From an uncultured Bacteroidales bacterium (lineage in GTDB: Bacteria > Bacteroidota > Bacteroidia > Bacteroidales > UBA932), in contig CAMKAJ010000015.1 of assembly GCA_946410455.1 (NCBI GenBank), forward strand, positions 1 to 52,845: a stretch of DNA of 52,845 nt, read 5' to 3'. Shown one piece after another: positions 27,078 to 34,455 of the stretch; position 1 is the stretch's first letter, and every line of letters begins with the position of its first letter. The translations under genes and the position numbers were made by a program. The notes beneath the pieces are model-generated. The model did no database searches, was not told the origin of the DNA, and saw nothing but the letters and a program-made list of their open reading frames with translations.

Positions 27078-29183
27078 ATGTACAATCCTTTTTTCGAGCA
27101 GCTGGTGCAGCGAATTGAGGGCGACCGTCAGGCCCTGAATCAGACAGCCGACATCTTCCGCGGCATGATTGACAGGAAGATGTGGGAGAAATTGACACGT
27201 CAACGGGAAATCCCTACAGATATAGATCAGCTGGAAGAGCTTTTCTACCGGCATCAGATATTCTTCCGCCAAGTGCGTCTTGAAGGACGCTGGTGGTCCC
27301 GATGCTCCGGCAAAATGCTCGCTTTCACCAAAGAAGGAGACCTTCCCGTCATCCTTACACCCCGCTTCGCAGACTATACTTTCGTCCTGCCCCAGAACGG
27401 CAAGCGCTGTTCGGCCCGGAGAGACTCCTCCCTTCTTAAAGAAGAGGCCTTTACCCTCTGCTATCCCCTGCCCGGCGGAAAGCTCAGCATCGCCTCCTTC
27501 CTCCGGTACGCCCTGAAACAGCTGAACGTATTCGATTATCTATATGGCCTCCTGGCCTGCCTGGGTGTGGTGCTTCTTACCATGTTCACGCCGTACGTGT
27601 GCAAACTGCTGTTCAACGAGGTGATTCCTTCCGGAGACGCCGCCCAGCTACTGCCCATCGCAGTACTGCTCTTCAGCGCCGCAATCGGCCTGGTGACAGT
27701 ACAGTTGTCACGCAATTACCTGGTGGTGCGCATGAAAGACAAGACTGAGTACAGCATGCAGGCTCCGCTTATGGCCAGGCTGCTGATGCTGCCCACCACC
27801 TTCTTCAAGCAATATGCGCCCGGAGACCTGTCCAACCGTGTTCTGTCCGTGGTGAGAACGTTCACCAAACTCACGGAAGATATGCTCTCCACCATCCTAT
27901 CACTGGTGTTCACGGCCGTGATGTTCATCCAGTTCTTCACCTATGGCGGACCGCTCTTGTGGACGGGCATACTGGTTCTGGTCCTCTATATGCTGGCCAT
28001 TTACAGTGTGTACTATTTCCGAAAGAAAGTACAGAACAGCGCCAACGTGAGCGCCTCCAAGCTTACCGGCGTCATCTATAACCTGGTAACCGGAGCCCAG
28101 AAGATACGCACCAACGGCGCCGAAGTGAGGGCATTCCGGCACTGGGCGGTGGCCTACGAGCCCTCAGAGCCCAACGGCAGCCGGTATCCTGCCATGTTCA
28201 GCATCGGCAACTCCTTGAGTTACAATTTCCGCCTGGTTCCGCTGCTGGTCACCATGATAGCCGCCTGGCATTATGGCCTGGGCCTGTCGGACTATATCGC
28301 CTACTGCAGCGTTCTCACCATAGCCACCCGCGCCGTAGAGGAATTCGAACGCATTACCAAGGACGTGGCCGTGCTGGGACCGGAACTCCGGCTCTGCGCC
28401 CCCATCCTGGAGGCCGAATCAGAGGCCCGTTCCGGTAACGTGCTGCTGCGCAACGTGAGCGGCAAGATTGACGTCAACGGCCTCAAGTTCCGCTATTCCC
28501 CTGATATGCCTTATATCTTCAACGGTTTGAATCTGCATATCAATCCAGGTGACTACGTGGCGCTGGTGGGCCCCTCGGGCTGCGGAAAGAGCACGCTCGT
28601 ACGCCTGATGCTCGGCTTCGAGCAGGCCGAGAGCGGCTCCATATTCTACGACGAGCACAACCTGGACGACATCAACAAGCCCAGCCTGCGCCGCTACTGC
28701 GTGAGCATCTGCCTGCAGGACGGCCAGCTGGTAGAGGGCACGATTCGCGACAACATACTATTCGGCAACGGCTGGTACAGCGACGACGACGTGTGGGAAG
28801 CCGCCCGTTTGGCTGCCCTGGACAAGGATATCGAGGGTATGCCCCTCGGCATGGAGACCCCCATTACCGCCGACGGGCAGGGCGTTTCCGGCGGCCAGCG
28901 CCAGCGCATCCTCATGGCCCGTGTCTTCATCCGCAAGCCCCGTATCGTCTTCCTGGACGAGGCCACGTCGGCTCTGGACAACATCAGCCAGCACATAATA
29001 GCAGAGAATCTGGCCAAGATGAAGTGTACCCGCATCACCATCGCACACCGTATGAGCACCATCAAGCAGTGCAACCGCATCATAGTGCTGGCGGGCGGGC
29101 ATGTGGCAGAGGACGGCAGCTACGACGAACTCATGGCCAAAGGCGGATACTTCAGTGAAATAATAAAACGGCAGACGGTATGA
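27078..29183 (+). CDS. ABC exporter 2, NHLM-type with N-terminal extension
   Basis: 701 residues. An N-terminal soluble region of about 150 residues (WWSRCSGKMLAFTKEGDLPV near 72-91) is typical of the second ABC protein of NHLM systems. The membrane domain follows (about 155-440), then the ATPase: Walker A GPSGCGKST (about 497), signature VSGGQRQRILMA (about 602), Walker B IVFLDEATSALD (about 622) and H-loop TIAHRMSTI. It probably forms a heterodimer with the 25326-27074 protein. The C-terminus overlaps the TolC-like gene by 4 bp. Confidence 0.82.
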   Translation: MYNPFFEQLVQRIEGDRQALNQTADIFRGMIDRKMWEKLTRQREIPTDIDQLEELFYRHQIFFRQVRLEGRWWSRCSGKMLAFTKEGDLPVILTPRFADYTFVLPQNGKRCSARRDSSLLKEEAFTLCYPLPGGKLSIASFLRYALKQLNVFDYLYGLLACLGVVLLTMFTPYVCKLLFNEVIPSGDAAQLLPIAVLLFSAAIGLVTVQLSRNYLVVRMKDKTEYSMQAPLMARLLMLPTTFFKQYAPGDLSNRVLSVVRTFTKLTEDMLSTILSLVFTAVMFIQFFTYGGPLLWTGILVLVLYMLAIYSVYYFRKKVQNSANVSASKLTGVIYNLVTGAQKIRTNGAEVRAFRHWAVAYEPSEPNGSRYPAMFSIGNSLSYNFRLVPLLVTMIAAWHYGLGLSDYIAYCSVLTIATRAVEEFERITKDVAVLGPELRLCAPILEAESEARSGNVLLRNVSGKIDVNGLKFRYSPDMPYIFNGLNLHINPGDYVALVGPSGCGKSTLVRLMLGFEQAESGSIFYDEHNLDDINKPSLRRYCVSICLQDGQLVEGTIRDNILFGNGWYSDDDVWEAARLAALDKDIEGMPLGMETPITADGQGVSGGQRQRILMARVFIRKPRIVFLDEATSALDNISQHIIAENLAKMKCTRITIAHRMSTIKQCNRIIVLAGGHVAEDGSYDELMAKGGYFSEIIKRQTV

Positions 29184-30592
29184 GAAAGCTTTTAATCGGT
29201 ATCATCCTTTGCTGCGTCCCGCTGGTCTGCCGGGCACAGAGCCTGGAAGAGATCATACGGCTGGCCCAGGACAGCACCATTACCGCTTTCCAGAGCCGCT
29301 ACCAGTATGAATACTACAGCCAGAGCAACGCCCGCTTCGAGGCGCTCCGGAAGCCGCAGCTGGAGTTCAAACTCACGCCGAACTACCAGCGCATGATAAG
29401 CGACATCTCCCGCGACTATGTGTTTCTGCGCAATTTCGACCGCTTCTCCACCGCCGCGCAGCTCCGGCTGAGCCAGAAGGTACTCGGATGGGGCGGCGAC
29501 GCTTATGTGGAGAGTCGGGCCGTCTGGAGCGAGTACTTCGGCCACGACCAGAACGACCGTCCGCGGGACTTCGTGGCCCTGCCATTCAACATAGGGTACC
29601 AGCAGGACCTCCTGGGATACAACCCCTACCGCTGGGAGAAGACCATCGAGGACCAGCGACTGGAGGCGGCCCGCAAGCAGCTCAGCTACGACCTGTACCG
29701 CATAGCCGAAGAGGCCACCACACGCTTCTTCCGCCTTGCCTGCGCCCAGGGGATGATGGACATGTGCCTGCGGAACAAGCAGACGGCCGACACCTTGTAC
29801 GCCATAGCCAGGGAGAAGGCCAGCATCGCCATGGTCTCCCTGGCGGAACTCCGTTCCCTTGAACTCCAGCGCCTCAACGCCGCCAACGCCCTGCTGAGCG
29901 CCCGCTCGGAGGAGCAGCTGGCGCGGGAGTCCCTCATGTCGTACCTGCGCACGGACGCACTTCCGGAAGACAGCCGCCTTACGGTGCCCACCAGCACGAA
30001 GCCGGTACACCTGTCCGACGGAGACGTCCTGGAACTGGCGAGGGCCAACAGCCCCGGGCTGCAGCAAAAAAGGGTGGAGCTCTCCGAGGCCCTGCGGCAG
30101 CAGCAGAAGGCACGCAGCGAGCAGGGGGTGAAAGTGGGGGTGGATTTCAGCGTCGGCATGCAGCAGTTGAGCAACACCTTCATCGGGGCGTACCAGCAGC
30201 CGCAGCTCTTCATGCTCGGAGCGGTTTCCCTGCGGGTGCCTATCGTAGACAACGGAGCCGCCAGGAAGGGCTACGCCGCCGCTACAGCTTGGAAGTCGCG
30301 CGAGGAGCAGGCCCTGAAGGAGCAGGAACGTGCCATCGACGAGGATGTCCGAACCACGATGGACAAGCTGCGCGCCCACGAGCAGATGCTCGCCCATACT
30401 TCGGAGGCCGTCACCATGGCGGATGAGGTATTCGAGCTGACGGCCGAGAATTATGCCAACGGCCTTTGCGATATCAACACCTACTCCATTGCCCAGAGCC
30501 GGCGGGACAACGCCTACAACCAGCACCTGACGGCCCTGGCGAATTACTGGATTACCTACTACCACTTATTAACCCTTACTCAGTATGAATAG
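29180..30592 (+). CDS. TolC-family outer-membrane channel of the exporter
   Basis: 470 residues, signal peptide MRKLLIGIILCCVPLVCRAQ. Two OEP-type halves with long coiled-coil helices (about 155-250 and 290-440). It is only loosely similar to the RND-linked channel at 14477-15850. It starts inside the ABC 2 gene and ends inside the second adaptor gene (8-bp overlap), so it is a dedicated part of this exporter rather than a shared TolC. Confidence 0.86.
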   Translation: MRKLLIGIILCCVPLVCRAQSLEEIIRLAQDSTITAFQSRYQYEYYSQSNARFEALRKPQLEFKLTPNYQRMISDISRDYVFLRNFDRFSTAAQLRLSQKVLGWGGDAYVESRAVWSEYFGHDQNDRPRDFVALPFNIGYQQDLLGYNPYRWEKTIEDQRLEAARKQLSYDLYRIAEEATTRFFRLACAQGMMDMCLRNKQTADTLYAIAREKASIAMVSLAELRSLELQRLNAANALLSARSEEQLARESLMSYLRTDALPEDSRLTVPTSTKPVHLSDGDVLELARANSPGLQQKRVELSEALRQQQKARSEQGVKVGVDFSVGMQQLSNTFIGAYQQPQLFMLGAVSLRVPIVDNGAARKGYAAATAWKSREEQALKEQERAIDEDVRTTMDKLRAHEQMLAHTSEAVTMADEVFELTAENYANGLCDINTYSIAQSRRDNAYNQHLTALANYWITYYHLLTLTQYE

Positions 30593-31418
30593 GTCTCTTG
30601 TTCTCATTGCCTTTCTTGCGGTATTCGCAGCTTGCAACTCCAGCCGGCAGGCCCCGTCACAGGAAGCCGCTCCTACGCCTGCCGCAGAGCAGGTGAGCAT
30701 GCCGGCAGCTCAGGGTGCAAACCTTCAGCGCACCATCGAGGCCAAGGGCTTCTCCAGCAAAGGGACCATTCAGGCAGTGACGGAGGTTCCCGTGTACAGC
30801 CGCATCAGCGAGCAGATTGTGAGCTTCGACATTATCCTGGGCCAGCGCGTGCGCAAGGGGGAGGTTGTGGTGCGTCTGAGCAAGGATGTGCTTAACGACA
30901 AGATTACGCGGTCCCGTGCCGAGCTGGAGAAGGCGGAGTTCCAGTACCAGTCTATTCTTATGGGGCAGGGGTACAAGCGTAACGAGTTGGAGCAGGCCCC
31001 GGAGGACATTCGGCGGCAGGCACGCGTGAACAGCGGGTACAATACGGCCAAAGCAGCTCTTCAGCAGCTGGAGCACGAGCTTACTTATTGCACGATTACT
31101 GCGCCGCTGACGGGGGCCGTCAGCCGCATCGAGGCTACGTTGTACAGCGCCGCCGTTCCGGGAGTGCCGCTATTCTATATCGTGGACACGCAGAACCTGA
31201 AGGTGTGCTTTGACGTGCTGGAGAATGAGCTGCACAAGTTCCAGATGGGGTCGAAGATCAAGGTCGTGTCCCTTGCGTACGCTTCAGAGACCCACGAGGC
31301 GGCCGTTTCGGCTATCAGTCCGGTGGTGGAGAAGAACGGGATGGTGCATATAGAGGCTACGCTGAAGCCACACCCTCATCTGATGCCGGGCATGACGGCA
31401 ATCGTTACGCTGGAGTAG
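30585..31418 (+). CDS. second periplasmic adaptor of the exporter (lipoprotein)
   Basis: 277 residues. Lipoprotein signal MNRSLVLIAFLAVFAAC with Cys at 17. A lipoyl domain split by a helical hairpin (about 55-185: VPVYSRISEQIVSFDIILGQ; later TYCTITAPLTGAVSRIEATL) and a short beta-barrel follow. It lacks the membrane-proximal domain of full AcrA proteins. The exporter thus has two adaptors: a membrane-anchored NHLM type at the front of the operon and this lipid-anchored RND type at the end. The stop codon directly abuts that of the convergent ispE. Confidence 0.85.
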   Translation: MNRSLVLIAFLAVFAACNSSRQAPSQEAAPTPAAEQVSMPAAQGANLQRTIEAKGFSSKGTIQAVTEVPVYSRISEQIVSFDIILGQRVRKGEVVVRLSKDVLNDKITRSRAELEKAEFQYQSILMGQGYKRNELEQAPEDIRRQARVNSGYNTAKAALQQLEHELTYCTITAPLTGAVSRIEATLYSAAVPGVPLFYIVDTQNLKVCFDVLENELHKFQMGSKIKVVSLAYASETHEAAVSAISPVVEKNGMVHIEATLKPHPHLMPGMTAIVTLE

Positions 31419-32297
31419 CTATTTTCTGATTATTCCGAAGACCGAGCTGCCGGAGCCGGACATTGCGGCGTAGATATAGCCGCGGCGGAAGAAGTCTTCT
31501 ATAAGGGCGGGGATTTCCGGGTGCTGCGGGCAGACCGTCGCCTCGAAGTCGTTTACCACAACTCCGCGCCACTTATCAACCGGCAGTTTTAATGCCTCTC
31601 GCAGCGACACGTTCGCGGAGGCAAATGGTCCGGCTACGTCCATTCTCGCGGCTTTGCCGCTGCGGCTGAGTAACGCCGGACCTTTGCCTCCGTCTCCAGC
31701 TGAGCCGCAATGCTCGCGGGGAATGATGCCGGCATACGCCTCGCAGGTGCTGACGGCAACGGGAAGGCCGGTGACGGCGTCCAGGGGGATTTCGACATGA
31801 ATATCGTAAGCAGAGAGGTCGATGGGGAAGGGCTCCAGAATCTCTCCGCGCCCGGTTGCAAACATAGGGCGGCAATAGATAAAAAACGCACAATCAGAGC
31901 CGAGCTTCGCCGCATACGCAGCAAGCGCTGGGTCGGAGAGGCCCAGCCCCCCGAGCTCGTTGAGAGCGCGGAGCATAAAGGCAGCGTCTGCGCTGCCGCC
32001 GCCGAGGCCCGCACCTACGGGTGCGCCCTTGACCAGGCGAACAGAGACCTCCGGCAGCCCTGGAAAATCGGCCTTGAGCAGGCGCCAGGCACGCACTGTA
32101 AGGTCTTCCATGGGGTCCCAGTCCACTCCGCCTTCGCGCTCTATCTCTATGGTCAGCCGATCCGCCGGCTCCACCGTCAATTCATCACCAAAGCCGTAAT
32201 ACGGCACGAAAAGCGTCTCGAGCTCGTGAAAGCCATCGGGACGCTTATGCAGGACATTGAGTCCAATGTTAACCTTGGTGCAAGTCTTGAGAGTCAT
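31419..32297 (-). CDS. ispE: 4-diphosphocytidyl-2-C-methyl-D-erythritol kinase with in-frame insertion
   Basis: 292 residues. GHMP-kinase that phosphorylates CDP-methylerythritol in the non-mevalonate isoprenoid pathway. The N-terminal KVNIGLNVLHKRPDGFHELE carries the active-site Lys, and PVGAGLGGGSADAAFML (about 92-108) is the ATP-binding motif. SGSGSSVFGI is near the C-terminus. Residues about 203-227 come from a 75-bp palindromic element (31617-31691), exactly 25 codons, in a surface loop after the conserved VSTCEAYAGI block; the flanking sequence resumes with VSLREALKLPVDKW. IspE is essential where this pathway is the only one, so the insertion must be tolerated. The start overlaps sufD by 4 bp. 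Confidence 0.93.
   Translation of the reverse strand: MTLKTCTKVNIGLNVLHKRPDGFHELETLFVPYYGFGDELTVEPADRLTIEIEREGGVDWDPMEDLTVRAWRLLKADFPGLPEVSVRLVKGAPVGAGLGGGSADAAFMLRALNELGGLGLSDPALAAYAAKLGSDCAFFIYCRPMFATGRGEILEPFPIDLSAYDIHVEIPLDAVTGLPVAVSTCEAYAGIIPREHCGSAGDGGKGPALLSRSGKAARMDVAGPFASANVSLREALKLPVDKWRGVVVNDFEATVCPQHPEIPALIEDFFRRGYIYAAMSGSGSSVFGIIRK
31617..31691. repeat. palindromic element inside a coding sequence, copy 2
   Basis: Outer arms GGAGGCAAATGGTCCGGC (31617-31634) and GCCGGACCTTTGCCTCC (31675-31691) pair with one bulged base. The central hairpin is GCGGC-TTT-GCCGC (31648-31660). It shares CCGGCTACGTCC, TCTCGC and GTAACGCCGG with the element at 19929-20029, in the same plus-strand orientation, although the host genes run in opposite directions. 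Confidence 0.85.
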
Positions 32298-32872
32298 TCT
32301 GAATCCGATTCAAGCAGGCCGGCACGGGAAAGGATGGGCGCAAGAAACGCTTCTACCTGCATGCTGCGGGCAACTTCTTCCGGAATCCCGCGCGAGCGCA
32401 TGTAGAACAGCTCCTCGGGATTGAGGTAGCCGGTGGTGGCTCCGTGCGAACACTCCACGTCGTCGGCATAAATCTCCAGCTGCGGACGCGACTCGGCCAC
32501 GGCGCCCTCGTTCAGCAACAGGGAATGATTCTGCTGATGGGCAACCGTGCGCACCGCATCCTGCGCCACATACACAAGGCCGTTGAAAGACACCCTTGCA
32601 CTGCCGCCCACCACGCTCTTGAAGACCTGCTCCGACCGGCAACCAGGCACATTGTGACGCACGTTCACCAGCACGTCCACATCCTCGGAGCCGCTGCTGG
32701 AGGAGGCTCCGGCAAGGTCGAGCGAGGCGCCGGGCCCGTCGAGGTCTATCTCCATGGCGAGCTTGCAGCTCTGCCCCTCCGGCACCACCAGAGTAAGCCT
32801 CAAGGCATCTCCGGCACCCAGCCGCAGCAAAGAGGGCACGGCGTCTCGGCCTACTACATATACCCTATCCAT
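32294..32872 (-). CDS. sufD: short-form SufD, Fe-S cluster assembly
   Basis: 192 residues, less than half of E. coli SufD (423). The conserved C-terminal beta-helix core is present, including [16 protein letters not shown] (about 146-161), whose His matches the functional His of SufD near the SufB-SufD interface, and [10 protein letters not shown]. The whole N-terminal half is missing, and no remnant is visible because the sufC gene occupies the upstream DNA (8-bp overlap). It should pair with SufB, which is not in this window, to form the cluster-building scaffold. Either a naturally minimal SufD or one whose N-domain has been lost. Confidence 0.85.
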   Translation of the reverse strand: MDRVYVVGRDAVPSLLRLGAGDALRLTLVVPEGQSCKLAMEIDLDGPGASLDLAGASSSSGSEDVDVLVNVRHNVPGCRSEQVFKSVVGGSARVSFNGLVYVAQDAVRTVAHQQNHSLLLNEGAVAESRPQLEIYADDVECSHGATTGYLNPEELFYMRSRGIPEEVARSMQVEAFLAPILSRAGLLESDSE

Positions 32873-33617
32873 GTATGCTGTCGTAGCCTTGGGTTTCTAT
32901 CTGCTGCACCAGCTCCGCTCCGCCGGTAGCCACAATGCGGCCATCCTTGAGCACATGCACCACATCGGGCACTATGTACTCCAGCAGGCGCTGGTAATGG
33001 GTGATAACCACCGATGCGGTCTGGGGAGTGCGTAGACGGTTTACTCCGTCGGCCACAATGCGAAGGGCGTCCACGTCAAGGCCGCTGTCGGTCTCGTCCA
33101 GGATGCTGAGCACCGGCTCCAGCATGGCCATCTGGAATATCTCGTTGCGCTTCTTCTCGCCGCCGGAGAAGCCCACATTGACCTCACGCTTGGCGAATTC
33201 GCCCTTCATCTGCACGAAGGCCATCTTCTCCTTGAGCAGACGAAGGTACTCTGCAGGCGTGAGTTCAGGCAGGTCGGCAGCTTTGCGGCGGGCATTCAGG
33301 GCGGCCTTCATGAAATTAGTGATACTCACACCCGGAATCTCCACCGGGTACTGGAAACTCAAGAAAATACCCGCCCAGGAGCGCTCCTCGGGAGCCATGG
33401 CAAGCAGGTCGCGGCCATCGTAGGTCACGGAACCGCCAAGCACCTTGTAGTCCGGGCGCCCCGCAAGCACGGAGCTCAGGGTAGACTTTCCGGCGCCGTT
33501 GGGGCCCATGATGGCGTGCACCTCGCCCCGGCGCATTGTAAGATTCACACCCTTGAGTATCTCACGCCCCTCTATTCCTGCATGCAGGTCTTTGATTTCC
33601 AGTAATATATCGCTCAT
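32865..33617 (-). CDS. sufC: SufC, ABC-type ATPase of the SUF Fe-S assembly system
   Basis: 250 residues, full length. Walker A GPNGAGKS (about 38-45), SufC-specific [13 protein letters not shown] (about 87-99), signature [14 protein letters not shown] (about 149-162), Walker [13 protein letters not shown] (about 171-182) and H-loop ITHYQR. It powers conformational change in SufB-SufD during cluster assembly. sufB and sufS would normally be beside it but are not here; instead it starts 3 bp after the endonuclease/exonuclease/phosphatase gene, at the tail of the Sus-type locus. I find no obvious TAnnTTTG box within about 400 bp upstream. Confidence 0.96.
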   Translation of the reverse strand: MSDILLEIKDLHAGIEGREILKGVNLTMRRGEVHAIMGPNGAGKSTLSSVLAGRPDYKVLGGSVTYDGRDLLAMAPEERSWAGIFLSFQYPVEIPGVSITNFMKAALNARRKAADLPELTPAEYLRLLKEKMAFVQMKGEFAKREVNVGFSGGEKKRNEIFQMAMLEPVLSILDETDSGLDVDALRIVADGVNRLRTPQTASVVITHYQRLLEYIVPDVVHVLKDGRIVATGGAELVQQIETQGYDSIHG

Positions 33618-33620
33618 CTC

Positions 33621-34454
33621 TTAAAACTCTATCGTGGCAACAATAGGAAAATGGTCCGAAATATACGATTTTCCGGCGAAACTTTCGTCAACTACCCGGA
33701 ACTCTTGCGCTGCCGCAAAGCCCCTGTAATAGATATAGTCTATCAGGGTTCCCCTCTTGCCAAAGCCGTTGAAAGAAGGCTTGTCGTCGGTCAGGGCAGC
33801 AGTACTGCGGGCGTCCAGCATCTCAAGGGCTTCCAGGCTCTGGAGACACTCGTCGCCGGGCTCCACATTAAAGTCTCCGGTGAGAATCAACGGGGCTCCG
33901 GGGCACATTTCCCCAACCAAATCCACCACCAGGGCAAGGCCGTTCTTGCGGGCCTCCACGCCTCTGTGGTCGAGGTGGGTGTTCACAAAAAAGAACTCCT
34001 TGCCCGTAGCTTTGTGCTTAAGCCGTGCCCAGGTGGCGGTACGCGGGTACTTGGCGTCCCAGCCCACAGAGGGCACATCAGGAGTTTCCGAGAGCCACCA
34101 TGTGCCGCCGTCCAGCAAGTCCAGCACATCTGTGCGATAAAAAACGGACATACGCTCGCCGGCATCCTTGCCGTCGTCGCGCCCAACGCCAAAGCCCTTG
34201 TACTCGGGGCAGTTCTCAAGTATGAAGGCCTCCTGCTCGGGATATGCCTCCTGAATGCCGAACACGTCGGGCTGCACGCTGGTGAGCATGGCGGGAACCG
34301 CATCGCGGCGCAGGGGCCAGGCGTTTTCGCCGTCCGGAGCCCCTGCGTTGCGGATATTAAAAGACATTACCTTAAGGCTCTCCTGCTGTTTGCAGGACTG
34401 GAAGCTGAAGGTCGCGGACACGAAGGCCGCAATTATCAATAATACCTTTTTCAT
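33621..34454 (-). CDS. endonuclease/exonuclease/phosphatase-family lipoprotein
   Basis: 277 residues from the ATG at 34454. A reading frame continues upstream to 34643, but the later start gives a clean lipoprotein signal (MKKVLLIIAAFVSATFSFQSC) and lies 1 bp after the stop of the preceding gene. The catalytic set of the family is visible: SFNIRN (about 31-36), QEAYPEQE (about 66), FFVNTHLDHRG (about 161), TGDFNVEPGD (about 192) and YISDHFPIVA near the end. These Mg-dependent enzymes cleave phosphodiesters or phosphomonoesters in nucleic acids, sphingomyelin, inositol phosphates and phosphoglycans; substrate cannot be told. Its place with three phosphoesterases suggests a shared target. Confidence 0.88.
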   Translation of the reverse strand: MKKVLLIIAAFVSATFSFQSCKQQESLKVMSFNIRNAGAPDGENAWPLRRDAVPAMLTSVQPDVFGIQEAYPEQEAFILENCPEYKGFGVGRDDGKDAGERMSVFYRTDVLDLLDGGTWWLSETPDVPSVGWDAKYPRTATWARLKHKATGKEFFFVNTHLDHRGVEARKNGLALVVDLVGEMCPGAPLILTGDFNVEPGDECLQSLEALEMLDARSTAALTDDKPSFNGFGKRGTLIDYIYYRGFAAAQEFRVVDESFAGKSYISDHFPIVATIEF

Positions 34455-34455
34455 G

